A stretch of 64,000 nucleotides of DNA from Brevibacterium sediminis. Lineage in GTDB: Bacteria; Actinomycetota; Actinomycetes; Actinomycetales; Brevibacteriaceae. Positions within the stretch are counted from its first letter, which is position 1. Every line of letters begins with the position of its first letter. Of the stretch, positions 53,195 through 60,725 are shown one piece after another. The stretch lies in NCBI RefSeq assembly GCF_013623905.1, contig NZ_JABKDD010000016.1, positions 1-64,000 on the forward strand, read 5' to 3'. The position numbers and the translations under genes were made by a program. The notes beneath the pieces were generated by a model, which made no database searches, was not told the origin of the DNA, and was given only the letters and a program-made list of their open reading frames with translations.

Positions 53195-53498
53195 TCAAAC
53201 GAAGGGAATGCTGAAGGTTTGTTTGACTCTGACCTGACCCATGGTTTGGTTTCCACTCGAAGTCCGCCAACCACAATCGATCGAGTTCTAACCGGCTTTC
53301 GAACGGTATATGGTCGTTTGTGGTCGCGGACCAAAACAAACCGGGGTAGTGACGTTGACGCGCGTATGATCTGGGCGACCGGACCGGTAGTCCCTTCGAA
53401 AGTCGGGTGCTGTCCACAGCGCCCACAGTGGTGGCTACCGATGTGCCCTCCTCGGTGAGGTACATCAGTTCCGTGTCCAGCAACGTCTTCGTTGTCAT
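53190..53498 (-). pseudogene. N-terminal fragment of a TnsA-like transposase endonuclease
   Basis: From the ATG at 53498 the frame reads MTTKTLLDTELMYLTEEG and, further on, RHYPGLFWSATTNDHIPFES and RLELDRLWLADF. The FWSATT...FESxLExDRLxLxDF pattern is that of actinobacterial TnsA-like heteromeric transposase endonuclease subunits, in which the Glu and Asp belong to the nuclease core. Similarity ends at about 53235, so only about 88 of some 220 residues remain. Four short repeats lie directly upstream, as expected of a transposon end. Confidence 0.65.
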
Positions 53499-53516
53499 GT
53501 TTCCAGCATCCTCGCA

Positions 53517-53585
53517 CCGACATGAAACTGGGAACACCGACACGCCTCCGACGCGAAATTGAGATTCCGACACGAAATCCGAGAA
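53517..53585. repeat. Tandem CCGACAYGAAA repeats, probable Tn7-like transposon end
   Basis: Four contiguous units begin at 53517, 53537, 53548 and 53567 with CCGACAT, CCGACAC, CCGACGC and CCGACAC; three of them continue with GAAA and an AT-rich tail (total 19-20 nt), the second is cut to 11 nt. They lie 19 bp upstream of the TnsA-like fragment and resemble clustered transposase-binding sites. Confidence 0.6.
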
Positions 53586-53645
53586 CCTACAGCGGCTGTC
53601 TGAAAAGAAATCCTCTCCCGCCGGAATAAAACCATCCTCAGCAAA

Positions 53646-53757
53646 GTTGAGTCTGGTGTACGCAACTTTGATGAGGCCGACTTGACGGTCGGAACCTCGA
53701 AGAGAATACTTGAGTCCGGTTGGCTCAATGTGTGCGGTCGAGTGGTTCTGACTCAAG
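53646..53757 (+). promoter_or_regulatory. Three HAIR (HspR-binding) elements upstream of dnaK
   Basis: Copies of the HspR-associated inverted repeat CTTGAGT-N7-ACTCAAG lie at 53646-53666 (GTTGAGT/ACGCAAC, with extended AAAGTTG/CAACTTT arms), 53709-53729 (CTTGAGT/GCTCAAT) and 53737-53757 (GTCGAGT/ACTCAAG). Each keeps the 7-nt spacer. HspR, encoded at the end of the operon, should bind them with DnaK as co-repressor. Confidence 0.85.
53682..53710 (+). promoter_or_regulatory. Probable dnaK promoter
   Basis: TTGACG at 53682-53687 and AATACT at 53705-53710 are 17 bp apart, between the first and second HAIR elements; the -10 box overlaps the second. Confidence 0.55.
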
Positions 53758-53823
53758 AACCGGAGCCGCCCGATCGCACACATTCGAGTCGCAGGAACTC
53801 ACGATCTGTAAGGAGAGAAAACT

Positions 53824-55686
53824 ATGGCACGTGCAGTCGGAATCGACCTCGGAACCACGAACTCCGTCGTCACCGTCCTCGAGGGCGGCGACCCGAAGGT
53901 CATCGCAAACGCGGAAGGCGGTCGCACGACCCCGTCCGTCGTCGCAGTCAACAAGAACGGCGACTCCCTCGTCGGTGAGATCGCCAAGCGCCAGGCCGTC
54001 ACGAACATCAAGAACACCGTCGCATCGGTCAAGCGCCACATGGGCACCGACTGGTCCACCGAGATCGGCGGCAAGAAGATGACGGCCCCCGAAGTTTCGG
54101 CCCGCATCCTCCAGAAGCTCAAGCACGACGCCGAAGAGTACCTGCAGGAGAAGGTCACCGACGCGGTGATCACCGTTCCCGCATACTTCAACGATGCTGA
54201 GCGCCAGGCAACCAAGGATGCCGGTGAGATCGCCGGCCTCAACGTCTCGCGCATCATCAACGAACCCACTGCTGCCGCTCTTGCCTACGGCCTCGAGCGC
54301 GGCAAGGAAGACGAGCTCATCCTCGTCTTCGACCTCGGTGGCGGTACCTTCGACGTCTCCCTGCTGGAAGTCGGCAAGGACGAAGACGACTTCTCCACCA
54401 TTCAGGTCCGTGCGACCTCCGGTGACAACCGCCTCGGCGGTGACGACTGGGATCAGCGCATCGTCGACTGGCTGGTCGAGCAGGTCAAGAACAACTACGG
54501 CGTGGACCTGACCAAGGATGCCACCGCTCTGCAGCGCCTCAAGGAAGCCGCAGAGCAGGCCAAGAAGGAACTGTCCTCGGCCACCAGCACGAACATCTCG
54601 CTGCAGTACCTGTCGATGAGCGAGAACGGACCCATCCACCTGGATGAGACCCTCACCCGTGCGAAGTTCGAGGACCTGACCAAGGACCTCCTCGAGCGCA
54701 CCAAGGCTCCGTTCCACGCAGTCATGAAGGACGCCGGTGTCTCCGTCAGCGACATCGACCACGTCGTCCTCGTGGGCGGTTCGACCCGTATGCCCGGCGT
54801 CTCCGCCGTCGTCACCGAACTCACCGGAGGCAAGGAGCCCAACAAGGGCGTCAACCCCGATGAGGTCGTCGCCATCGGCGCCGCCGTTCAGGCCGGTGTC
54901 CTCGTGGGTGAGCGCAAGGACGTCCTGCTCATCGACGTCACCCCGCTCTCGCTCGGACTCGAGACCAAGGGCGGCGTGATGACCAAGCTCATCGAGCGCA
55001 ACACCCCGATCCCGACCAAGCGCTCGGAGACCTTCACCACCGCTGAGGACAACCAGCCCTCCGTGTCGATCCAGGTCTTCCAGGGTGAGCGTGAGTTCAC
55101 TCGCGACAACAAGAACCTCGGCACCTTCGAGCTGACCGGTATCGCTCCGGCTCCGCGCGGTGTGCCGCAGATCGAGGTCGCCTTCGACATCGACGCCAAC
55201 GGCATCGTCCACGTGTCGGCCACCGACAAGGGCACCGGCACCGAGCAGTCGATGACGATCACCGGCGGTTCCGCACTGCCGAAGGAAGACATCGACCGCA
55301 TGGTCCGCGAGGCCGAGGAGCACGCAGAAGAGGACAAGAAGCGCCGTGAGGCTGCCGACGTCCGCAACAATGCGGAGAACCTCGCCTACCAGACCGAGAA
55401 GCTGCTGACCGACAATGCCGACAAGCTGCCGGAAGAGCTCAAGACCGAGATGCAGGGCGATGTCGACGCCGTCAAGGAAGCCCTCAAGGGTGAAGACGAC
55501 GACGCCGTGAAGAGCGCCTACGACAAGCTCGTGGAGAACCAGCAGAAGATCGGCGAAGCCATCTACAGCCAGCAGGGCGGTGCCGAAGGCGCCGAAGCTG
55601 CCGGTGAAGGCGCAGCCGATGCGAGCGCAGACGACGATGTCGTCGACGCCGAAGTTGTCGACGATGAGGATGAGGAGAAGAAGTAA
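53824..55686 (+). CDS. dnaK: Molecular chaperone DnaK (Hsp70)
   Basis: A 620-residue ATP-dependent chaperone. [12 protein letters not shown] at the N-terminus, [14 protein letters not shown] near 170 and [13 protein letters not shown] near 315 are the Hsp70 signatures. The substrate domain follows at about 365-500, and the C-terminus ends in an acidic [14 protein letters not shown] tail. AAGGAGAG precedes the ATG. The stop codon overlaps the grpE start (TAATG). First gene of the dnaK-grpE-dnaJ-hspR heat-shock operon. Confidence 0.98.
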   Translation: MARAVGIDLGTTNSVVTVLEGGDPKVIANAEGGRTTPSVVAVNKNGDSLVGEIAKRQAVTNIKNTVASVKRHMGTDWSTEIGGKKMTAPEVSARILQKLKHDAEEYLQEKVTDAVITVPAYFNDAERQATKDAGEIAGLNVSRIINEPTAAALAYGLERGKEDELILVFDLGGGTFDVSLLEVGKDEDDFSTIQVRATSGDNRLGGDDWDQRIVDWLVEQVKNNYGVDLTKDATALQRLKEAAEQAKKELSSATSTNISLQYLSMSENGPIHLDETLTRAKFEDLTKDLLERTKAPFHAVMKDAGVSVSDIDHVVLVGGSTRMPGVSAVVTELTGGKEPNKGVNPDEVVAIGAAVQAGVLVGERKDVLLIDVTPLSLGLETKGGVMTKLIERNTPIPTKRSETFTTAEDNQPSVSIQVFQGEREFTRDNKNLGTFELTGIAPAPRGVPQIEVAFDIDANGIVHVSATDKGTGTEQSMTITGGSALPKEDIDRMVREAEEHAEEDKKRREAADVRNNAENLAYQTEKLLTDNADKLPEELKTEMQGDVDAVKEALKGEDDDAVKSAYDKLVENQQKIGEAIYSQQGGAEGAEAAGEGAADASADDDVVDAEVVDDEDEEKK

Positions 55687-56360
55687 TGACTGCCGAGGGC
55701 AACGACAAGTCGTCCGAGGAGCCAGGCTTCACCTTCAGTGACAAGCGCCGGGTCGATCCGAACACCGGTGAGGTCCGTCCCGAGGCCGACGCCCAGTCGG
55801 CCTCGGCCGGGGCCGGCGAGGAGCCGACCGCGGACCCGAATGCCGAACAGGCTGCCGCGGCCGATGCCAGCGACCTCGGTGTGGACATCCCGTCCGATGC
55901 CTCGGGTCTCGAGGACATCGAGCCGGAGGCCGAGCCCGAACCGGGTTCTGAGGCAGCGGGATACCTGGCCGACCTCAAGCGCATCAACGCCGAATATGCG
56001 GCCTACCGGATGCGGGCCGACCGCGAACGTGAGCGTGCGGCGCTCGGCGGCACGATCAAGGTCGTCGAGGCCCTGATTCCCGTGCTCGACGAGGTCAAGC
56101 TCGCTCGCGACAACGGCGATGTCACCGGGCCCTTCGAGACCCACGTGAACAAGCTCGTCGAATCGCTGAACAAGCTCGGCGTCGAACAGTACGGAGAGGT
56201 CGGCGACGAGTTCGATCCGAACATCCACGAGGCGCTCATGCAGCAGCCTTCGGATGAGGTCGAGAATCCGACGCTCTTCCTGGTCATGCAGCCGGGCTAC
56301 CGGATCGGGGAGCGCATCATCCGCGCCGCCCGCGTCGGTGTCCAGCAGCCGGAGGACTGA
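55686..56360 (+). CDS. grpE: Nucleotide exchange factor GrpE
   Basis: A 224-residue cochaperone that releases ADP from DnaK. A disordered acidic N-terminus of about 95 residues precedes the coiled coil (YLADLKRINAEYAAYRMRADRER), and the beta domain ends with NPTLFLVMQPGYRIGERIIRAARVGV, the diagnostic GrpE block. Its ATG shares one base with the dnaK stop, so translation is coupled. Confidence 0.96.
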   Translation: MTAEGNDKSSEEPGFTFSDKRRVDPNTGEVRPEADAQSASAGAGEEPTADPNAEQAAAADASDLGVDIPSDASGLEDIEPEAEPEPGSEAAGYLADLKRINAEYAAYRMRADRERERAALGGTIKVVEALIPVLDEVKLARDNGDVTGPFETHVNKLVESLNKLGVEQYGEVGDEFDPNIHEALMQQPSDEVENPTLFLVMQPGYRIGERIIRAARVGVQQPED

Positions 56361-56391
56361 GCAGCGACCATGATCGCCGAGGCGGCCGCCC

Positions 56392-56423
56392 GCCCCGCAC
56401 GCCGGTTCACCGACGTGCGGGGC
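56392..56423 (+). other. Hairpin between grpE and dnaJ
   Basis: GCCCCGCAC (56392-56400) and GTGCGGGGC (56415-56423) form a 9-bp GC stem with a 14-nt loop but without a T-run. It may act as an attenuator or RNA-processing site that lowers dnaJ and hspR levels relative to dnaK. Confidence 0.5.
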
Positions 56424-56541
56424 CGGGGAACCGCCTCGGCGGCGGTCCGGATCTTCGGGGCATCGCCCCGGGGATGCGGATTGTGAGAGGACAAGTGAAT
56501 ACCCTGATGACAGGATTGATTGGAAGGAAAGGAGGTGCCAG

Positions 56542-57558
56542 GTGAATACCGGACCTCAGAATGATTGGTTCGACAAGGACTTCTACAAAACCCTCGGCGT
56601 CTCCAAGGATGCTTCCGACGCCGAGATCAAGAAGGCTTATCGCAAGCTCGCGCGCAAGTATCACCCGGACGCCAACCCCGGTGATGAGAAGGCCGAGGAG
56701 AAGTTCAAGGAGATCGGCCAGGCCCACCAGGTGCTCTCCGACAAGGAATCCCGGGCCCAGTACGATCAGGTCCGTGCCATGGGCGGCGGCGCCAGGTTCA
56801 GCGCCGGTTCCGGTGGACCCGGCGGGGCTGCCGGCGGCGGATTCGACGACGTGTTCTCCGACCTCTTCGGAGGCGGCGGACGCACCCGGACCCGCACGAC
56901 CTACGGCGGTGGGGGAGACGTTCCCCCGGACCTGGCGGATCTGCTCGGCGGATTCGGCGGAGGCTTCGGCGGTGGCGGCGGATACGGCGGCTACCAGCCT
57001 CCGGTCAAGGGCGGCGACATCAAGTCGAGCACGACGCTGTCGTTCACCGAAGCCATCGACGGCGCCTCGGTGAAGCTGAACATGCCCGGCGGGAAGCCGC
57101 TGACCGTGCGCACCCCGATCGGGGTCAAGGACGGACAGAAGATCCGCCTGGCCGGCAAGGGCAAGGCCAGCCCCAACGGCGGCGAGCCCGGAGACGTCAT
57201 CCTCACCGTGCACGTGAGCCCGCACCCGGTCTTCACCCGCGATGGTGACAACCTGCGGATGGATCTGCCGATCAGCTTCGACGAGGCGGCCCTCGGCGCC
57301 GAGGTCAAGGTGCCGACTCTGGGCGGGATGCCCGTCAAGGTCAAGGTCGCACCGGGTACACCGTCGGGACGGACCCTGCGCGTGCGGGGCAAAGGTGTGA
57401 AGACGAAGAAGGGCACCGGCGATCTGCTGGCGACAGTCGAGATCGTGGCGCCGAAGAACCTGTCCAAGGAAGCCAAGCAAGCGGTCGAGTCGTTCAAGGC
57501 CGCCACTGAAGGTGAGGACCCACGCGCCGGCTTGCTGGACAAAGCCAAGGCCAGCTGA
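56542..57558 (+). CDS. dnaJ: DnaJ-type chaperone without zinc-finger domain
   Basis: A 338-residue J-protein. The J domain covers about residues 13-78 with HPD at 41-43; a Gly/Phe-rich region follows to about 150, and the rest is the two-lobed substrate domain ([20 protein letters not shown]...). The whole protein has no cysteine, so the CxxCxGxG zinc centre of classical DnaJ is absent and it resembles CbpA. GTG start after AGGAGG. It stands in the dnaK operon, so it is the operon's cochaperone despite the missing domain. Confidence 0.92.
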   Translation: MNTGPQNDWFDKDFYKTLGVSKDASDAEIKKAYRKLARKYHPDANPGDEKAEEKFKEIGQAHQVLSDKESRAQYDQVRAMGGGARFSAGSGGPGGAAGGGFDDVFSDLFGGGGRTRTRTTYGGGGDVPPDLADLLGGFGGGFGGGGGYGGYQPPVKGGDIKSSTTLSFTEAIDGASVKLNMPGGKPLTVRTPIGVKDGQKIRLAGKGKASPNGGEPGDVILTVHVSPHPVFTRDGDNLRMDLPISFDEAALGAEVKVPTLGGMPVKVKVAPGTPSGRTLRVRGKGVKTKKGTGDLLATVEIVAPKNLSKEAKQAVESFKAATEGEDPRAGLLDKAKAS

Positions 57559-57572
57559 GGTGGTGAATCACA

Positions 57573-58013
57573 ATGCACATTTCATCGAGTGCGGCGGTGT
57601 ATGTCATCTCGGTGGCCGCGGATCTGGCGGGCATGCACCCGCAGACGCTGCGGCAGTATGACCGACTGGGTCTCGTCTCTCCGGAACGCACTGCGGGCCG
57701 GGGCCGGCGTTATTCCGGGAAGGACATCGCCAAGCTGCGACTGATCCAGCAGCTGTCGCAGGACGAGGGAGTCAACCTCGTCGGGATCAAGAAGATCATC
57801 GACCTGCAGAATCAGGTCGATGCGCTCAAGAGCCGCAACGAGGAGCTTGAGGACGAGGTTCGGGCACGCCGGTCGGTGCAGGAACGCGATGCGCGTGTCT
57901 TCGCGGCCGGAACCGTGGGCGGAGACGTCGTCTCGATCTCGAGGGGACGACGCCCACAGGGTCGCCCTGAGCCGGGAGCTCTGGTGCTGTACAACCGGTA
58001 CCGACGCGGCTGA
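57573..58013 (+). CDS. hspR: Heat-shock repressor HspR
   Basis: A 146-residue MerR-type repressor. AAVYVISVAADLAGMHPQTLRQYDRLGLVSPERTAGRGRRYS is the typical HspR winged helix, followed by a dimerisation helix (IKKIIDLQNQVDALKSRNEELEDEV). In actinobacteria HspR represses dnaK operons through HAIR sites with DnaK as co-repressor; three such sites lie upstream of dnaK. GAGGTGG lies before the ATG, and the hairpin at 58053 ends the operon. Confidence 0.95.
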   Translation: MHISSSAAVYVISVAADLAGMHPQTLRQYDRLGLVSPERTAGRGRRYSGKDIAKLRLIQQLSQDEGVNLVGIKKIIDLQNQVDALKSRNEELEDEVRARRSVQERDARVFAAGTVGGDVVSISRGRRPQGRPEPGALVLYNRYRRG

Positions 58014-58052
58014 TCCTGACGAGGCCCGACTGGGACGCTGAGAACAGCGTCG

Positions 58053-58096
58053 AGGCGGAGTGCGAACCGAACTTTCGGTGCGCACTCCGCCTTTTC
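58053..58096 (+). terminator. Terminator of the dnaK operon
   Basis: A 12-bp stem (58053-58064 with 58081-58092) containing an inner ACCGAA/TTCGGT stem is followed by TTTT. Confidence 0.85.
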
Positions 58097-58162
58097 GCGT
58101 TGCTCGACGAATCCAGTTCATTGCGGCGCAGAAAAGTACACGTGTTGTGCGACACTGACTCT

Positions 58163-59038
58163 GTGAACGAGAAAGAGAAGGTTCGACAGGTCGCCGACAG
58201 TGCCGATTCGGCGGCTCAGGAAGCCGCGGACAGCCGCTGGTTCGAGCGTGTGGCCCGCGCGGGCTTCATTGCCAATGGGTTGGTCCACGCGATCCTCGGT
58301 GCGACGGCCGTGACGATCGGCCTGGGGCAGGGCGGCGGCGAAGCCGACCAGGCCGGAGCGGTCGGACAGATCGCTTCACAGCCCTTCGGCCTGGTGCTGA
58401 TCGTGATCTGCTTCCTCGGCTGTGCGCTGATGGCGTTGTGGTGCTTGGTCAACGCGTTCTTCGGTGCGTCGTCGCTGCGCGGTGCCGGAACTCGCGACCC
58501 GCAGGAGAAGCAGGGGAGGAAACAGTGGATCGACTTCTTCTCGACGGTCGGTTCTGCCATTGCCTATGTTGTGGTTGCCGCGACCTTCTCCCAGTTCGTC
58601 TTCGGCGGAGGATCGGACTCGGGCAAAGTGAGCTCACAGGCCTCGACGACCGTGGCGAAGGCCCCGGGCGGACTGTATATCCTCATGGCTGCCGGCGCCG
58701 TGATTGCGCTCATCGGCATCGTGTTCTGTATCAATGGTCTGCGCCGGAAGTGGAAAGATGAGCTTCGTCGGCCGCGCAGCGCGTTCACCCGCTTCCTCGT
58801 CGGATTCACCGGTGTTGTCGGGTATCTGGGCAAAGGTGCGACGCTGCTGTCGGTGGGCATCCTCATCGTGGTGTCTGCGGCGACCGGTGATCCGGAGGAG
58901 TTCACTGGTATCGACGGTGCGCTCAAGGGCATGCGCGATCAGCCGTTCGGGCCGTATCTGCTGTTGGCCGTGGGTCTCGGCCTGGTCCTCTACGGGGTCT
59001 TCCTCGCCCTGCGCTCGAGGTACGACCGCATGGAATGA
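58163..59038 (+). CDS. DUF1206 membrane protein
   Basis: A 291-residue protein with about six hydrophobic segments in three repeats of one pattern, each opening with a GFIANGLVHAILGATAV-like block (ARAGFIANGLVHAI, GSAIAYVVVAATF, VGYLGKGATLLSVGI). This is the DUF1206 family, found mostly in actinobacteria and cyanobacteria, with no known function. I chose the GTG at 58163 because the protein family starts there; no Shine-Dalgarno is present, so the transcript may be leaderless. Confidence 0.82.
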   Translation: MNEKEKVRQVADSADSAAQEAADSRWFERVARAGFIANGLVHAILGATAVTIGLGQGGGEADQAGAVGQIASQPFGLVLIVICFLGCALMALWCLVNAFFGASSLRGAGTRDPQEKQGRKQWIDFFSTVGSAIAYVVVAATFSQFVFGGGSDSGKVSSQASTTVAKAPGGLYILMAAGAVIALIGIVFCINGLRRKWKDELRRPRSAFTRFLVGFTGVVGYLGKGATLLSVGILIVVSAATGDPEEFTGIDGALKGMRDQPFGPYLLLAVGLGLVLYGVFLALRSRYDRME

Positions 59039-59066
59039 GCTGTCTTCTGCTTTGTTGCAGCGAAAA

Positions 59067-59106
59067 GAAGAAGGGCGCGAACCCAACTGGGTTCGCGCCC
59101 TTCTTC
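59067..59106. terminator. Bidirectional terminator
   Basis: A perfect 18-bp stem (59067-59084 with 59089-59106) and 4-nt loop, with purine/pyrimidine tails on each side, lies between the convergent DUF1206 and surface-protein genes. Confidence 0.8.
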
Positions 59107-59155
59107 GACTCACGCCCGCCTCAGTCGAGCCGGCATGTTCTCAAGTCGGTCGCTA

Positions 59156-60484
59156 TCAGATCTCAGCGGGATCTTTGGCAACCTTCTTGCGGCGCATGGT
59201 CATGGCGACTGCAACTCCACCGATGAGGAGGAGGCCGGCGCCGCCGACCAGGCCGGTCAGCTCGGTACCGGTGCGGGGCAGGTCGCCGCCGTTGCCGGCG
59301 TCTCCGTTGTCGCCATCATCGTTTCCGCCGTTACCGTCTTCATTGCCGTCGCCGCCACCGGCGTTCGGGTCTTCCTCGACCGAGAAGTCACCGGTCAGTT
59401 CGTCATCGCCGCAGGTGACGGTGACGTCGTATTCGCCGACGTAGGCCGATGCGTTGGAGGCGCTGGTGCCATAGACGTTGACGTTGGCCTTGCCTTCGTC
59501 GTCAGCCTGGACGGTCTTGTCGAAGGCGGTGACGCTCGACTCGCCCTTGGGATTGACGAGGAAGCGGACGTCTTCACCGGGTTCGCAGTTCTCGACGGCG
59601 AGGGTAACGCCCTTGTCTTCCTTGACGAAGTCAGCAGGCGTGATCGACTCGGGGGAGACGGTCAGCTTGGCTTCTTCAACCGGAGCGGTGGGCTCTTCGG
59701 TTTCGTCTTCGGTGATGACGAAGTCCTGAGCCGGGGAGTTGGTTTCCGACTCCTGGTCGACGCCCCAGACGGAGTAGTCGCCGGCCGGAAGCGCCTCGTC
59801 GCCCTCAAACTTCAGGGTTGCGGAGATCTTTCCTTCGTCGTCGGCTTCGACTTCATTGGTCGCGAACGGCGACGTTGCGTTGCCGCCGACGACGGTGACC
59901 TTGCTGTTCGGGGTGAAGCCCTCACCGGTGACCTTGATGCCGTTCTCTGCGAACTCGCTCTCCGTGAACTTGTCGGCGTTGAGCGAGACCTTCGGGTCGA
60001 CCTCGGGAGCCTCGGGCTCGTCTGTGTCGTCGACGACGGAGAAGCTCAGCCCGTCATAGGTGCGCTCCTCGCCATCGCGAGTGATCGTGACGGAGAAGTC
60101 GACCTTGCCGTTCTCGATGTCTTCGGCGGGCTGAGTCGAGTAGATGTTGTATTCGAAGGTATCGCCCTCAGCAGTTCCGGCTTCGCCGGTGAGCGAATCC
60201 GAGATCTTGTCTCCGGCTTCAAGACCGGTGATCGTGACGACGATTCCCTTGTCCTTGTTGGCGAGGTCCTCGGCGGTGATCTCCTTGGGGGAGGTTGTCA
60301 CCTTCGCTTCGATGGCCTGCGCCTCAGCCTCAGGCGACTCCGAAGGAGTGCTCTCCTGGGCGTCGCCGGAGTTCTTGACGACAGTGTGCGAGTAGCTGTC
60401 CGAACCGGGAGCAGCGATGACTGGGGATGCGGCCAGGCCGGTGATGGCGATGGCCACCGCGGGGGCGAGGGCGAGCTTCTTCAT
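59156..60484 (-). CDS. LPRTG cell-wall-anchored surface protein, paralogue 1
   Basis: A 442-residue secreted protein. Signal peptide 1-24 (MKKLALAPAVAIAITGLAAS), then about four beta-rich repeat domains, an acidic Gly/Asn/Asp linker, and the sorting signal LPRTG at 402-406, a hydrophobic helix and RRKK tail, so sortase should attach it to peptidoglycan. The domain ending in GDYSVWGVDQESE recurs in the neighbouring paralogue. AAGGAAAT precedes the ATG. It may be an adhesin or envelope structural protein; no ligand motif is visible. Confidence 0.85.
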   Translation of the reverse strand: MKKLALAPAVAIAITGLAASPVIAAPGSDSYSHTVVKNSGDAQESTPSESPEAEAQAIEAKVTTSPKEITAEDLANKDKGIVVTITGLEAGDKISDSLTGEAGTAEGDTFEYNIYSTQPAEDIENGKVDFSVTITRDGEERTYDGLSFSVVDDTDEPEAPEVDPKVSLNADKFTESEFAENGIKVTGEGFTPNSKVTVVGGNATSPFATNEVEADDEGKISATLKFEGDEALPAGDYSVWGVDQESETNSPAQDFVITEDETEEPTAPVEEAKLTVSPESITPADFVKEDKGVTLAVENCEPGEDVRFLVNPKGESSVTAFDKTVQADDEGKANVNVYGTSASNASAYVGEYDVTVTCGDDELTGDFSVEEDPNAGGGDGNEDGNGGNDDGDNGDAGNGGDLPRTGTELTGLVGGAGLLLIGGVAVAMTMRRKKVAKDPAEI

Positions 60485-60658
60485 GTATTTCCTTAGAAAA
60501 TTACAGCTGGGTGTGAAGTATTACGAATGTAACAGTAATGCAACATTCACCACACACATAGTTGTGGTCGTTTTGTTCAGCACTGACGTCGGCTCTGTTG
60601 CAGAGTTCATTCTTCATTCACCCTGAACACCCGGTTCGTCACAGACTGCAGAACAGAA

Positions 60659-60694
60659 GGAGGGGCGGCTCAGCGTGTGCTGAGCCGCCCCTCC
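60659..60694 (-). terminator. Terminator of the second surface-protein gene
   Basis: A perfect 16-bp stem (60659-60674 with 60679-60694) and 4-nt loop, followed on the minus strand by a T-rich stretch (TTCTGTTCT). It lies 31 bp after the stop of the gene at 60726-62642. Confidence 0.8.
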
Positions 60695-60725
60695 CTCTCG
60701 ATTCAGGTCATCCGCCTGGCTCGGA

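Noticed and set aside
53517-53585. Short repeats considered as a CRISPR array
   Set aside because: Units of 11-20 bp follow each other directly with no spacers, and no cas gene is present; transposon-end binding sites fit better.
53725-55323. 532-codon open frame on the minus strand opposite dnaK
   Set aside because: It lies wholly antisense to a certain gene. Long antisense frames are expected in GC-rich DNA where third positions are G or C, and the translation has no recognisable domain.
59135-60496. 453-codon plus-strand frame opposite the first LPRTG gene
   Set aside because: The sense strand has a signal peptide, repeats and LPRTG anchor; the antisense is a compositional shadow.
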